Assembly (NCBI GenBank): GCA_002441005.1
Contig: DJWO01000010.1
Coordinates: forward strand, 113,593 to 177,592
Direction: 5' to 3'
Source: Candidatus Aminicenantes bacterium UBA6228
Lineage (GTDB): Bacteria; Acidobacteriota; Aminicenantia; Aminicenantales; Saccharicenantaceae
DNA: 64,000 nt
Shown here piece by piece: positions 25,369 through 35,216 of this stretch (the first letter of the stretch is position 1; the number at the start of each line of letters is the position of its first letter). A program made the translations under genes and the position numbers. The notes below the pieces were generated by a model that did no database searches, was not told the DNA's origin, and saw only the letters and a list, made by a program, of their open reading frames with translations.

Positions 25369-27134
25369 AGATTTTCGATTAACTCCCGGTAACGGTTTTC
25401 CACCGCCGCCCGCCTGACTTTAAGAGTCGGGGTAATTTCTTCTTTATCAATTTCAAAATCATGGTCAAGTAAAACGATTTTTTTAATTTTTTCATAGGAA
25501 GCCAGGTTAGCTGTCGCCCGGTCAATCTCGGCCATGACCAGGGAGACGATTTCTGGATTATTGACCAGCTCCTGCCGGCTGGCAAATTGAAGCCCGCGGC
25601 TTCTGGCCAGTCCTTCCAGCTGGCCAAAATCAGGTACAACCAGAGCAGAAATAAAGCGGCGCTTATCACCGATAACCACCACGGTGCTGACATAAGGGCA
25701 GGTAGCCAGGAGATTCTCAATAGCCTGGGGGGCCACATTTTTTCCGCTGGAAGTGACAATCAGATCCTTTTTCCGGTCAGTAATTACCAGGAAGCCGTCC
25801 TGATCGAGGTACCCGATATCCCCGGTATGGAACCAGCCCCCGGCCAGAGCTTCCTCTGTTTCCTTCTGTCTTTTATAATAGCCCTTCATCACATTCGGAC
25901 CTCTGGCCAGAATTTCGCCGTCGGCCGCAATTTTGATTTCAACTCCGGGAATAGGCTGGCCAACGGTGCCGAATCTTAGAGCATCGGGCCGGTTGACGCT
26001 CAAAACCGGCGAGGTTTCGGTCAGGCCATAACCTTCATAGATAATCAGCCCGATTGAATAAAAGAATTCGGCAATATCTTTCGACAGTGGCGCTCCGCCG
26101 GAGATAAAGAATTTGGCTCTTCCTCCGGTTTTCTCGATTATTTTTTTGTAAACCAGCTGGTTGGCCAGCTGGCGCTTTAACTTTAACCAGGCTGGAACTG
26201 GCTTTCCGGCCAGCTCATAGCCAGTATATTTTTTGCCGACCTTGACCGCCCAGAAAAATATTTTTTTGGTCAGTCCCGAACCGCTTAAAATTGTATCCAT
26301 GACAGCAGCATATATTTTTTCAAAAACCCGGGGCACGCTGACCATGATCTGAGGCTTAATCTCCAGCAAATTCTGGGCGATAGTCTCGATGCTCTCAGCA
26401 AAGCCAATCGTCGCCCCGGCATAGAGATAAGCAAAGACCACCATTCGCTCCAGGACATGGGAGAGAGGCAGAAAAGACAGGACGGTATCACGGTAAGAGA
26501 TATCAAAGATAGAAACACAGGTTTCAACATTGCTCATAAAATTCCGGTGAGTCAGGATAACTCCCTTGGGAAGCCCGCTGGTCCCTGAAGTATAAACCAG
26601 TGAAGCTTCGTCCTCAGGAGAGAGGAGGTCCACCAGCTCTTTAAACCTGGCCGGCTTTTCCGCTGCTGCTTTTTCCCCGGCCGCCAGCAAGCTGGCCAGA
26701 CTCAAGTAGCCATCAACCTGTTTTTCTTCAAGGGTGACAAAGTGCCTGATATTTTTCAAATCGTTTCTAATTGCCTGAATCTTCAAGCGCTGCTCCTCAT
26801 TGGATATGACCACGAAAGAAGCATCAGAATCCTCAATCATATAGGCAATCTGGGAAGCAGTCAGAGAAGTATAAACCGGGACGGTCAGAGCCCCATTGCA
26901 GATGGTGGCCAGGTCAGTAATCACCCATTCCGGCCTGTTTTCAGACAGGAGAATTAGTTTCTCCCCCCTGGCCAAACCCAAATCGTTGAGAGCCAGCGAT
27001 AGATGAATGACTTTTTTTTCAAAGTCAGAAGTGGATAGTGGCTGGTAGGCGCCATTTTGTTTAAAAAGCATAAAGTTATCTTTGGGATAACTGCTAACTG
27101 TATTTAAAAACAGACTGGCCAGGGTGTTGCCCAT
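25311..27134 (-). CDS. Long-chain acyl-CoA synthetase (AMP-forming)
   Basis: About 607 residues of the ANL superfamily, FadD15-like. Motifs: LVYTSGTSGLPKGVILTHRN (P-loop), YEGYGLTETSPVLSVN, GWFHTGDIGYLDQDGF and ITDRKKDLIVTSSGKNVAP with the catalytic Lys region. It activates fatty acids with ATP and CoA. I place the start at ATG 27134 because GGAAGGAG lies eight bases upstream; an ATG at 27152 in the same frame sits ahead of this ribosome site. The last nineteen codons run antisense to the zinc-ribbon gene. Confidence 0.92.
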   Translation of the reverse strand: MGNTLASLFLNTVSSYPKDNFMLFKQNGAYQPLSTSDFEKKVIHLSLALNDLGLARGEKLILLSENRPEWVITDLATICNGALTVPVYTSLTASQIAYMIEDSDASFVVISNEEQRLKIQAIRNDLKNIRHFVTLEEKQVDGYLSLASLLAAGEKAAAEKPARFKELVDLLSPEDEASLVYTSGTSGLPKGVILTHRNFMSNVETCVSIFDISYRDTVLSFLPLSHVLERMVVFAYLYAGATIGFAESIETIAQNLLEIKPQIMVSVPRVFEKIYAAVMDTILSGSGLTKKIFFWAVKVGKKYTGYELAGKPVPAWLKLKRQLANQLVYKKIIEKTGGRAKFFISGGAPLSKDIAEFFYSIGLIIYEGYGLTETSPVLSVNRPDALRFGTVGQPIPGVEIKIAADGEILARGPNVMKGYYKRQKETEEALAGGWFHTGDIGYLDQDGFLVITDRKKDLIVTSSGKNVAPQAIENLLATCPYVSTVVVIGDKRRFISALVVPDFGQLEGLARSRGLQFASRQELVNNPEIVSLVMAEIDRATANLASYEKIKKIVLLDHDFEIDKEEITPTLKVRRAAVENRYRELIENLYREEPSLPSSGSSAGGSK

Positions 27135-27230
27135 TCCCGGTACTCCTTCCATACAATAATAGTGCTTATTTTAAGCAAGTCAGGACAGGATAGCAATTAG
27201 ATTTTTGGCGGGAAGATAAATCTATAAATC

Positions 27231-29780
27231 TCAGTCTTCCCTGACTTTGGCAATGGAGCAAACCCGGTCGCCGTTCTCCAGCTGGATGACCTTGACTCCC
27301 TGAGTCGCCCGGCTCAGTGGCCGGAAATCAGTCGTTTTTATTCTGATGGCCTTGCCGCTGACGGTAATAACCAGCAAATCATCTTCATTGACCTCAACCA
27401 TGCCCAGAGCCGGGCCAATTTTATCTGTTATTTTCAGGTTGATAACTCCCTGACCTCCCCGGCGGTGAGCAGGGTAATCTTCTACTGGTGTTTTTTTGCC
27501 ATAGCCATTTTCAGAAGCAGTAAAAATATACTTGTCATTCTCACCGGCCACGATCATGCTGATCACTCTGTCTTTAGGCTTGAGGGTAATGGCCTTAACG
27601 CCAGCCGCCTGGCGGCCCATTGGCCGGACCTGGCTCTCTTTGAATCTGATAGCCTTGCCCATTCGCGTCCCGATAATAATATCACTCTTCCCGCTGGTCA
27701 GAGCCGCGGTAAAGAGGCTGGTTCCAGGCTTAAGGCTCATGGCAATGATCCCGCCCTTGCGCACATTCCTGAACTCACTGAGTTTGGTCTTTTTGATCAG
27801 GCCATGATCAGACAGAATGACCACAAATTGATCAGGGCTAAACTCTTTGACGGCCAGAATCGACTGAACTTTTTCCTCGGGTTGAAATTCCAGCAGGTTG
27901 GCAATAGCCTTCCCCCGGCCGGATGGACCGGCATCCGGCACATCCAGGGCTTTTAACCAGTAGAGACGACCTTTGTTGGTAAAAACCAGCAGGTAAGAAT
28001 GGGTTGAACCGGTAAAAAGATTATCAACTACGTCCTCGGCTTTCATCTCGATGCCCTTGCGGCCTTTACCGCCCCGGCTTTGAAAGCGGTACGAATTAAG
28101 CGAAGTTCTCTTAATATAGCCTGACCTGGTATAAACAATAGCCACATCTTCTTCCTTAATCAGGTCTTCAGCCCTGATGTCGGTTATAACTTCATCTCTG
28201 ATTTCTGTTTTCCTCGGATCCTGATATTGTTCCTTTAATTCCTTGAGCTCGTCTTTAATTATTTGCAGAATCAGATCATGATTCTTGAGGATCAATTTGA
28301 GCTTTTTAATCAGTTCCTTCAGTTCCCGGTGCTCCTGGACTATCTTCTGTCTTTCCAGGCCGGTCAGGCGCTGTAATTGCATTTCAAGGATGGCCTGAGC
28401 CTGAATAGCGGTCAGTTTAAACCTGGTCATCAGGCCATTTTTGGCTTCTTCGACTGTCCTCGATGACCGGATAAGCTCAATGACCGCATCCAGATAATCA
28501 AGGGCAATCAGCAGGCCTTCCAGGATATGAGCCCGGTGTTCAGCCTTTTTCAAATCGTGACGGGTTCTTCTGATAATAACTTCCTGCCGGTGAGCCAGAA
28601 AATAATTCATCATTTCCAGCAGGTTCAGGAGCTTGGGCTGCTTATCAACGATGGCCAGCATAATAATTCCGAATGAAGTCTGCAGGGCAGTATGTTTGTA
28701 AAGGTTATTAAGGATTATTTCCGGGAGTTCGCCTCTTTTGAGTTCAACTACCACTCTGATTCCTTCCCGGTCTGATTCATCGCGGATATCAGCTATCCCC
28801 TCAATTTTTTTGGTGTTGACCAGTTCAGCAATATTTTCCAGCAGCCTGGCTTTGTTGACGCCATAAGGAATCTCAGTGATGACAATTTTGTCCTTTTCGC
28901 CTTTTTCCCCCCGTTCAATAGTACTTTTGGCCCTGAGGTGGACAACCCCCTTGCCTTCCAGATAGGCCTGGCGGATATTCTGACGGTTAAAAACATAACC
29001 GCCGGTCGGAAAGTCAGGACCGGGAATAAATTTTATAATATCATCAACTGTCGCCTGAGGATGATCAATAAGATAAATCAGCCCGTCACAGACTTCGGCC
29101 AGGTTGTGGGGCGGTATATTACTGGCCATGCCAACCGCAATCCCGGAGGAACCGTTGACCAGTAGATTCGGAAATTTGGCCGGGAGAACTTCCGGCATTA
29201 ACAGGCTTTCATCATAGTTAGGAACAAAATTAACTGTATCTTTATCAATATCGGCCAGGAGCTCTTCAGCCAGGCGGGTCATTCTGACTTCGGTGTACCG
29301 CATGGCGGCCGGCGGGTCACCGTCTACTGAACCAAAATTACCCTGCCCATCAACCAGCGGATAACGCAAGCTGAAATCCTGGGCCATTCTAACCAAGGCA
29401 TCATAAACAGCCGCATCTCCATGCGGATGATATTTACCAATGACATCGCCCACGATGCGGGCTGATTTCTTAAAAGGCTTATTGTGCAGAGTACTGGTCT
29501 CCCACATGGCATAGAGAACCCGGCGGTGAACAGGTTTAAGACCATCTCTGATATCAGGAATAGCCCGGCCTATGATCACACTCAGGGCATAGTCCAGGTA
29601 AGACTTTTTCATTTCCTCTTCGAGACTGACGACTGACAGGGTTTTGGCTATTGGCAGAGCGTTAGCCGCAGTCTTAGCCCCGCCCTGGCTGCCTTCTTCG
29701 GGTTCCTGGCCCTGATTAGCAGCTTTTTCAGACTTCTCTTTCTCGGCTGTTTTTTCTTTTTCTTCTTTTTTCCTGGTCAT
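27231..29780 (-). CDS. gyrA: DNA gyrase subunit A
   Basis: 849 residues. After a charged low-complexity N-terminal extension of about 45 residues (Lys/Glu-rich) comes the type IIA topoisomerase core: DGLKPVHRRVLYAMWE, HPHGDAAVYDALVRMAQ (quinolone region) and the catalytic Tyr in AAMRYTEVRM. The six-blade C-terminal DNA-wrapping domain contains a GyrA box, SRGGKGRKGIEM, which marks gyrase and not topoisomerase IV. The residue equivalent to E. coli Ser83 is Ala. It lies 39 bases downstream of gyrB on the same strand, in one operon. Confidence 0.96.
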   Translation of the reverse strand: MTRKKEEKEKTAEKEKSEKAANQGQEPEEGSQGGAKTAANALPIAKTLSVVSLEEEMKKSYLDYALSVIIGRAIPDIRDGLKPVHRRVLYAMWETSTLHNKPFKKSARIVGDVIGKYHPHGDAAVYDALVRMAQDFSLRYPLVDGQGNFGSVDGDPPAAMRYTEVRMTRLAEELLADIDKDTVNFVPNYDESLLMPEVLPAKFPNLLVNGSSGIAVGMASNIPPHNLAEVCDGLIYLIDHPQATVDDIIKFIPGPDFPTGGYVFNRQNIRQAYLEGKGVVHLRAKSTIERGEKGEKDKIVITEIPYGVNKARLLENIAELVNTKKIEGIADIRDESDREGIRVVVELKRGELPEIILNNLYKHTALQTSFGIIMLAIVDKQPKLLNLLEMMNYFLAHRQEVIIRRTRHDLKKAEHRAHILEGLLIALDYLDAVIELIRSSRTVEEAKNGLMTRFKLTAIQAQAILEMQLQRLTGLERQKIVQEHRELKELIKKLKLILKNHDLILQIIKDELKELKEQYQDPRKTEIRDEVITDIRAEDLIKEEDVAIVYTRSGYIKRTSLNSYRFQSRGGKGRKGIEMKAEDVVDNLFTGSTHSYLLVFTNKGRLYWLKALDVPDAGPSGRGKAIANLLEFQPEEKVQSILAVKEFSPDQFVVILSDHGLIKKTKLSEFRNVRKGGIIAMSLKPGTSLFTAALTSGKSDIIIGTRMGKAIRFKESQVRPMGRQAAGVKAITLKPKDRVISMIVAGENDKYIFTASENGYGKKTPVEDYPAHRRGGQGVINLKITDKIGPALGMVEVNEDDLLVITVSGKAIRIKTTDFRPLSRATQGVKVIQLENGDRVCSIAKVRED

Positions 29781-29819
29781 GATCTTAGACCTTTCTGATT
29801 CGCTTTTCTCCGGCTGTCA

Positions 29820-32207
29820 TCAGATATCAAGATTTTGAGCCAGGAGCGCATTCTCTTCAATAAACTGCTTCCTTCTTTCAACTTCCTCTCCCATCAGAAT
29901 GGAAAAAACCTTGTCGGCTTCGACCGCATCCTGGATAGAAACCCGCAGTAAAGAACGGGTTTCCGGATCCATGGTCGTTTCCCACAACTGCTGGGCAGTC
30001 ATTTCTCCCAGGCCTTTATAACGCTGAATGGTTACGCCTTTTTTCCCTTTTTCAAATAGATAGTCGAGCAGCTTATTTTCATTCTCAATGGTCACCGATT
30101 CACCGGTATTAATAACCTCATAGGGAGGCTTAAATTCTTCCAGTTCCTTAATGATTTTGAATAAATTCTTATATTCGATTGAATTGATCAGATCAAAATT
30201 AACCCTGGTCCGGCTGGCCATCCCATTAATTTGATAACTGGCGATAATTTCATAGGTGTCGTATTCATCATCGTGAATGAGGTCAGTCTGAAAGCCGAGG
30301 CCGGAAATTGCTTCCTGGAGTTTCCTCATATTCTTTTTATCCTGAAGAGTCTCGAGCTCACTGAGGTTAGCCCCGATGAGCAGGTCAATCAAGCTGGATG
30401 GTACATTCTTTTTTTCCAGATAGTTCAGATAATTTTTCTTCTGCATAATTTTAAGAATGAATTTTCTGAATTTTTCGCCTTCCAGCAGCTCGGGCTTGTT
30501 TTTAACCCGCAGTCTAAAATCTTCTGAAATTTTTTTGACCACCCATTTCTCATATTCTCGCTCTTCTTTGAGGTACTGGATCTCCTTCCCTCTGGAAATT
30601 TTATAAAGAGGAGGCTGGGCGATATAGATATGGCCGTTTTCAATGAGCGGCCTCATCTGGCGGTAAAAGAAAGTCATGAGCAGGGTTCTGATATGAGACC
30701 CGTCTACATCAGCATCGGTCATAACAATAATCTTATGGTAACGGAGTTTTTCCAGACTGAAATTTTCTTCGCCGGCACTGGTCCCAAGAGCTGCAATGAT
30801 CGTGCCGATTTCCTCATTGTGGAAGATTTTATCAGCTTGAGCCTTCCAGACATTCAGTATCTTGCCCCGGAGGGGAAGAATCGCCTGATAACGGCGGTCA
30901 CGGCCCTGCTTGGCTGAACCACCGGCGCTGTCTCCTTCCACAATAAACATCTCAGCCAGAGCCGGATCGCGTTCCTGACAGTCTGCCAGCTTACCCGGCA
31001 GCGAGGCTGACTCCAAGACACTTTTCCGCCTGGCCAGCTCTCTTGCCTTCCGAGCTGCTTCTCTGGCCCGGGCAGCCTCGAGGGCCTTGGCTACTATTCT
31101 CTTGCCATTGGTTGGATTTTCCTCCAGGTAAGCGGTCAGCTTTTCATTGACCAGCGACTCAACTATGCCTTTTATTTCCGAATTGCCCAGTCTGGTTTTA
31201 GTCTGACCTTCAAACTGAGGATCCCGCATCTTGATGCTTAAAACTGCCGTCAAGCCTTCCCTGGCATCTTCACCAGAGATACTGCTTGAGCCCGTATCCT
31301 TTAGCAAATTATGGGTTTCAGCATAGCTATTAAGACACCTGGTCAGGGCTGATTTAAAGCCAATCAGATGCGTCCCGCCTTCAATGGTATTGATATTATT
31401 GACAAAGGTAAAAATATTCTCGGTATAACCGGTGTTATACTGAAAAGCAACTTCGACTATGATGTCATCTTTCTGAGCTTCAAAGTAAACCGGTCTGGGA
31501 TTAAGGACAGTCTTATCCTGATTTAGATATTGAACAAATTCAAGGATTCCTCCCTTGTATTGAAATTCATGACTCTTGTTCACTCTCTCGTCGGTAATAG
31601 TAATTTTCAGGCCGCGATTGAGGAAGGATAACTCCCTCATCCGCTGAGTTAAGACTTCAAAATTAAACTCGGTCGTTTCAAATATTTCTTCATCTGGCCA
31701 GAAGGTAATCTTGGTCCCGGTCTTATTGGTCTTACCTATCTTCTTAAGCGGCGTAACCGGATTGCCCCGCTCAAAAGCCTGAGTATAAATCCCGCCGTCA
31801 CGCTTGACTTCCATCTCCAGCCGCCGGGACAGAGCATTGACCACTGACACCCCGACTCCATGTAACCCGCCCGAAACCTTGTAGCTTTTATCGTCAAATT
31901 TGCCACCGGCATGAAGAACTGTCAGGACAATTTCGGAGGCTGGCCTTTTTTCCTTGGGATGCATTTCAACTGGAATGCCGCGGCCATCATCAATGACTGT
32001 AACTGAATCATCAACGTGAATAATGACTTCTATTCTGGTACAAAATCCGGCCAGAGCCTCATCCACCGAATTGTCCACAACCTCATAAACCAGGTGATGA
32101 AGGCCATCAGGACCGGTGCTGCCAATATACATGGCCGGCCTTTTTCTGACAGCTTCCAGGCCTTTCAAAACTTTTATACTATCAGCTGTATATCTTTCGT
32201 CTTTCAT
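29820..32207 (-). CDS. gyrB: DNA gyrase subunit B
   Basis: About 795 residues: GHKL ATPase domain (YEVVDNSVDEALAGFC, DDGRGIPVEMHPKEKRPAS, GGLHGVGVSVVNALS), transducer domain, TOPRIM with EMFIVEGDSAGGSAKQGRDR and MTDADVDGSHIRTLL, then the roughly 160-residue insertion typical of Gram-negative GyrB before QRYKGLGEMTAQQLWETTMD. Together with GyrA it supercoils DNA. I chose ATG 32207, which has GGGTGG five bases upstream; GTG 32216 is in frame but has no ribosome site. First gene of gyrB-gyrA. Confidence 0.96.
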   Translation of the reverse strand: MKDERYTADSIKVLKGLEAVRKRPAMYIGSTGPDGLHHLVYEVVDNSVDEALAGFCTRIEVIIHVDDSVTVIDDGRGIPVEMHPKEKRPASEIVLTVLHAGGKFDDKSYKVSGGLHGVGVSVVNALSRRLEMEVKRDGGIYTQAFERGNPVTPLKKIGKTNKTGTKITFWPDEEIFETTEFNFEVLTQRMRELSFLNRGLKITITDERVNKSHEFQYKGGILEFVQYLNQDKTVLNPRPVYFEAQKDDIIVEVAFQYNTGYTENIFTFVNNINTIEGGTHLIGFKSALTRCLNSYAETHNLLKDTGSSSISGEDAREGLTAVLSIKMRDPQFEGQTKTRLGNSEIKGIVESLVNEKLTAYLEENPTNGKRIVAKALEAARAREAARKARELARRKSVLESASLPGKLADCQERDPALAEMFIVEGDSAGGSAKQGRDRRYQAILPLRGKILNVWKAQADKIFHNEEIGTIIAALGTSAGEENFSLEKLRYHKIIVMTDADVDGSHIRTLLMTFFYRQMRPLIENGHIYIAQPPLYKISRGKEIQYLKEEREYEKWVVKKISEDFRLRVKNKPELLEGEKFRKFILKIMQKKNYLNYLEKKNVPSSLIDLLIGANLSELETLQDKKNMRKLQEAISGLGFQTDLIHDDEYDTYEIIASYQINGMASRTRVNFDLINSIEYKNLFKIIKELEEFKPPYEVINTGESVTIENENKLLDYLFEKGKKGVTIQRYKGLGEMTAQQLWETTMDPETRSLLRVSIQDAVEADKVFSILMGEEVERRKQFIEENALLAQNLDI

Positions 32208-32285
32208 GCTTGCCACCCATAAAGATAAAAGCAGGGCCTAAATCATAGAAAAATTGACCTGACCCTGAAAACATTTTCAATTTGA

Positions 32286-32314
32286 ATTATAGTCTAAATC
32301 ACTCTAAAAGTAAA
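32286..32314 (-). promoter_or_regulatory. Promoter of gyrBA
   Basis: On the minus strand TTTACT (32314-32309), 17 bases, a perfect TATAAT (32291-32286). The leader to the gyrB ATG is about 70 bases. Confidence 0.6.
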
Positions 32315-32637
32315 GAAAAAAGTGCCAGAAAACCAGTAAAAAAGGTGAGTTTAAATTATTTATTATCAATAGCTTATCGGCTCGTCAGATCATCTCCGGT
32401 CAAAATGGGCAAATTCCGGCCAGTTTTAGTATTATTTTACCATTAGAAAAGACGCTTGACGGCCTGAAAATTTCTCTTCGCCCGGAAAAAAATTTAAAAT
32501 TGATAGCCTGGAGAAGGCCGGTTTGCACCACAACTGGTAGTGGTCCCGGTCATGGTGAGCCGCTGGTTCATTTCCCACTCGGAGACGGACAAAGGTTCTG
32601 CTTTTAATTGGATTGGATTGGATTAAATTAAATAAGA
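32315..32637. other. Non-coding stretch with a stem-loop island upstream of gyrB
   Basis: No convincing gene is seen. A GC-rich island (about 32505-32610) sits in AT-rich DNA and can fold: GGCCGG 32516-32521 with CCGGTC 32546-32551, and inside it ACCAC 32527-32531 with GTGGT 32540-32544. A short run of GGATT units lies at about 32611-32626. It could be an RNA element, the 3' region of the M28 peptidase gene, or a decayed sequence. Confidence 0.3.
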
Positions 32638-34221
32638 TCAATTGGTCAGGCTATCACCGGGTCTCAGGTTTTCAGACGGCGCGGCCGCCAGCTCCATCAC
32701 TCCCAGGAACAGCAATCTGGCCAGATCTTCCAGTATTTCTGGATTAATCAGCGGCAGATTATCCCGGGTATTGTGATAGGCTGGATAAGGCAACTCCAAT
32801 CCGGAAACAGAAAAAGACAGGGCAGGAATATCTTTCTCAACAAACCGGGCGGCATCAAGGCGGGGACGGGTCAGGTTATTCCAGTAATTGGTATCCATTG
32901 GCCGGTGAATATAGCTGGCATTGGCTTTCTCCAGCGGCCCATAGAGCCAGGGGAAATTTTTGCCGGCCAGAACGAAAATTCTTTCGCCTGAGCCGACTCC
33001 ATCCAGGTTGATCAGCCCGACAGTTTTGTCTAACTCGAAAACCGGATGCTCTAAATAAAATTCAGAACCTTTAACGCCCTGTTCTTCAGCTCCAAAAAAG
33101 GCCAGGAGAATAGTTCTCTCAGGTTTTATTTCGCTTTTCATCACTGCCTGAGCCAAGCCCAGCATCACCGCTACGGCCGAAGCGTTATCATTAGCCCCGG
33201 GCATTAAATCAGGACAGCTGCCGACGTGATCAAGGTGCCCGCCTATAATTATAACTTCGTCCCTCAGAACCGGATCCTGTCCCTCTATCCGGGCCAGAAG
33301 ATTAAAGCCCTGACCCTCTGGATGATATTCGGTTTTGTTTTTGATAGTAAAAATTTTTCCGGTCCGGAAAGACTGGGGCTTAAGATTTTTTCTTATGGCC
33401 GCCGATGTTTCCTGGTAGGTCCGGCCACTGCCGGCAAAAATGTCTTCGACAACCGCCCGGCCAATATGGCTGTAGATAAAGCCATCAAGATAATCATTAT
33501 TGGGATTGACGATTGGCCCATAATAATAAAGCAGCCCCTTAGCCCCGTGGGCAGCCGCATTTTGAAGCTTATATTGATGGAAGGAATAAGGACGCCATTT
33601 TTTAAAAGTCTCCGGATCTTTATCCGGGCTAACCGGGACTTCACTTTCCATCAGAACTATCTTTCCCCGGACATCAACCCCTTGATAATCGTCATAGCCC
33701 AGTTCTGGAGCAGTGATTCCGAAACCTGCATAAACCACTTCCGCTGTAATCTCTCCTGAAGCCGATGTTCCGCCGGGAAAGTAATCATCCTCATAGCGGT
33801 AATATTTCTTTATTTCAGCTGATTGTTTCGAACCACTGCCGCCAGCGGGCAGATGAAGCGAGACCTCACCCCGGTCAAGGACCAGTGTATAGGGATCAGG
33901 AAAAGCCTGAAGATAAGTGCCATTGTCTCCGGCTGGTTTTACGCCCCAGGAAGCCAGGAGCGAGCTGACCCAACGGGCCGCCTGATTAAAGCCCTCTGTT
34001 CCTGTCAGCCGGCCCTGGTATTTTTCTGAACTCAGTTCCTTGACCCAATCATAAAGCGGCTGGCTCGAAATCTGATGAAAGATCTGAAGTGGTCTGGTTT
34101 CGTTTCCGCGTCCCTGGTTTTGAGCCAGCAACTGACCTGAAACGGGTATAAGACAAAGTGAAATAACGAGCAGTAGCCTGCCGCCAGTTGAAAAATGGTT
34201 TTTAACCAGTTGGCTGTTCAT
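32638..34221 (-). CDS. Exported M28 family zinc aminopeptidase with PA-type insert
   Basis: 527 residues with a signal peptide (hydrophobic to LLAQ). The N-terminal part of the M28 fold (LSSEKYQGRLTGTEGFNQAA) is interrupted by a protease-associated-like segment (about residues 140-290). The co-catalytic zinc ligands are all present: IIGGHLDHVG, PGANDNASAVAV, FFGAEEQGVKGS, LINLDGVGSG and the late His in AYHNTRDNL. It should release amino acids from peptides outside the cytoplasm. AGGAGG precedes ATG. A paralogue with the same layout is at 36151-37626. Confidence 0.9.
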   Translation of the reverse strand: MNSQLVKNHFSTGGRLLLVISLCLIPVSGQLLAQNQGRGNETRPLQIFHQISSQPLYDWVKELSSEKYQGRLTGTEGFNQAARWVSSLLASWGVKPAGDNGTYLQAFPDPYTLVLDRGEVSLHLPAGGSGSKQSAEIKKYYRYEDDYFPGGTSASGEITAEVVYAGFGITAPELGYDDYQGVDVRGKIVLMESEVPVSPDKDPETFKKWRPYSFHQYKLQNAAAHGAKGLLYYYGPIVNPNNDYLDGFIYSHIGRAVVEDIFAGSGRTYQETSAAIRKNLKPQSFRTGKIFTIKNKTEYHPEGQGFNLLARIEGQDPVLRDEVIIIGGHLDHVGSCPDLMPGANDNASAVAVMLGLAQAVMKSEIKPERTILLAFFGAEEQGVKGSEFYLEHPVFELDKTVGLINLDGVGSGERIFVLAGKNFPWLYGPLEKANASYIHRPMDTNYWNNLTRPRLDAARFVEKDIPALSFSVSGLELPYPAYHNTRDNLPLINPEILEDLARLLFLGVMELAAAPSENLRPGDSLTN

Positions 34222-34261
34222 CTGCTTCCTCCTGAGACCGATAGTCAGTTGCTAACCGGAG

Positions 34262-35083
34262 CTAAATCCTGATGGCCAGGCCACCCCTTAAGATGAAGCC
34301 ATCAAAAACTCCTGCTTCCAGACAGAAACTGAACATTTTTGAGATTCTGGCCCTGAGGCCAAAATCCATCTGAACAATAGGTAAAAAATTAAGAGAGAAA
34401 TTCTTGCCAGCAGCCAGTCTTTCATCTTTTATTTCACCCAGAGTTTTAGTGGCCGCCTGCTCATAGTCCTGGGTTGAATTATCAGGCAAGGTCAGAGTAC
34501 CGGAGTAGGCATATTGATAACTGGCCTCAAAAAAACTCTTGCCGGTTGACAGACCGGCACCAACAGTAAAATAAGGGGAAATCATTTTTGACGGCCAGAG
34601 CTCCCAGCGCAAATTTAGGTGGAAAGACAATGGCTTGATAATAAACTTACCCTGGGCAGCGGCCCTGAAACTGGCGGTCTGATCAAGGTCGTGGTCAATT
34701 AAATCGAGGTTAGCTGTAACTTCAGGAAAGCTGACCCGCATTGAACTCTTTTCAATACCCAGCCCCAGGCTGAAGGCACCCTGTCTTCCACCCGGATAAA
34801 ATCTCAACTCAAAGCCAAAGTTATCACCAGGGGCATCGAAGGTGACTTTCTGGTTATAGCCATTTTCGGCCAGATTAGGGTAATCGTTTTGAATCTGGGT
34901 TATAAACCTATCCTTCAGATCGCTTTCCAGAACATCGCTGACCATGTTTTCTACCAGGCCTCTGGCCATGTTCAGTGTCCAGCGGGAATAATGAAAGCTG
35001 AATTCCAGCTGGCCATCAGCCAGCAGAGGGCCGGACAGGATAAGCAGCAAGCCGGCCAGGAAAAATATTTTAAATTTTTTCAT
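34262..35083 (-). CDS. Predicted outer-membrane beta-barrel protein
   Basis: 273 residues: a clear signal peptide (KKFKIFFLAGLLLILSGPLLA-DG), then alternating amphipathic beta strands (FGFELRFYPGG, AFSLGLGIEKSSMRVSF, SFHLNLRWELWP, PYFTVGAGLSTGKSFFEA, LPIVQMDFGLRARISK, FSFCLEAGVFDGFILRGG) ending in GLAIRI. The pattern fits an OmpA/OprF-like small barrel, without a named family. Possible roles are a porin or structural protein. It is 40 bases upstream of the M28 gene on the same strand and may share its transcript. Confidence 0.65.
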   Translation of the reverse strand: MKKFKIFFLAGLLLILSGPLLADGQLEFSFHYSRWTLNMARGLVENMVSDVLESDLKDRFITQIQNDYPNLAENGYNQKVTFDAPGDNFGFELRFYPGGRQGAFSLGLGIEKSSMRVSFPEVTANLDLIDHDLDQTASFRAAAQGKFIIKPLSFHLNLRWELWPSKMISPYFTVGAGLSTGKSFFEASYQYAYSGTLTLPDNSTQDYEQAATKTLGEIKDERLAAGKNFSLNFLPIVQMDFGLRARISKMFSFCLEAGVFDGFILRGGLAIRI

Positions 35084-35164
35084 CTCTCAGGTTAACCTCA
35101 AAGCCAGGATTTAAAACGTAAGCTATTTTATTTGCAGCCTGATATGGATGTCAAGGAACGGCAG

Positions 35165-35193
35165 TTGATTATTTTTTTTTAATTTGTTATTTT
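35165..35193 (+). promoter_or_regulatory. Candidate promoter of the cyclophilin gene
   Basis: TTGATT at 35165-35170, 17 bases, TATTTT at 35188-35193; followed by a GGAGG ribosome site at 35206-35210. Confidence 0.5.
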
Positions 35194-35216
35194 AAACTGA
35201 AAATTGGAGGTGTGTC

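Noticed and set aside
32432..32641. 69-codon minus-strand frame upstream of gyrB
   Set aside because: Its composition is not protein-like, it overlaps the end of the M28 gene and the stem-loop island, and no family is recognised.
33226..33759. 177-codon plus-strand frame
   Set aside because: Antisense shadow of the first M28 peptidase gene, which carries all zinc ligands.
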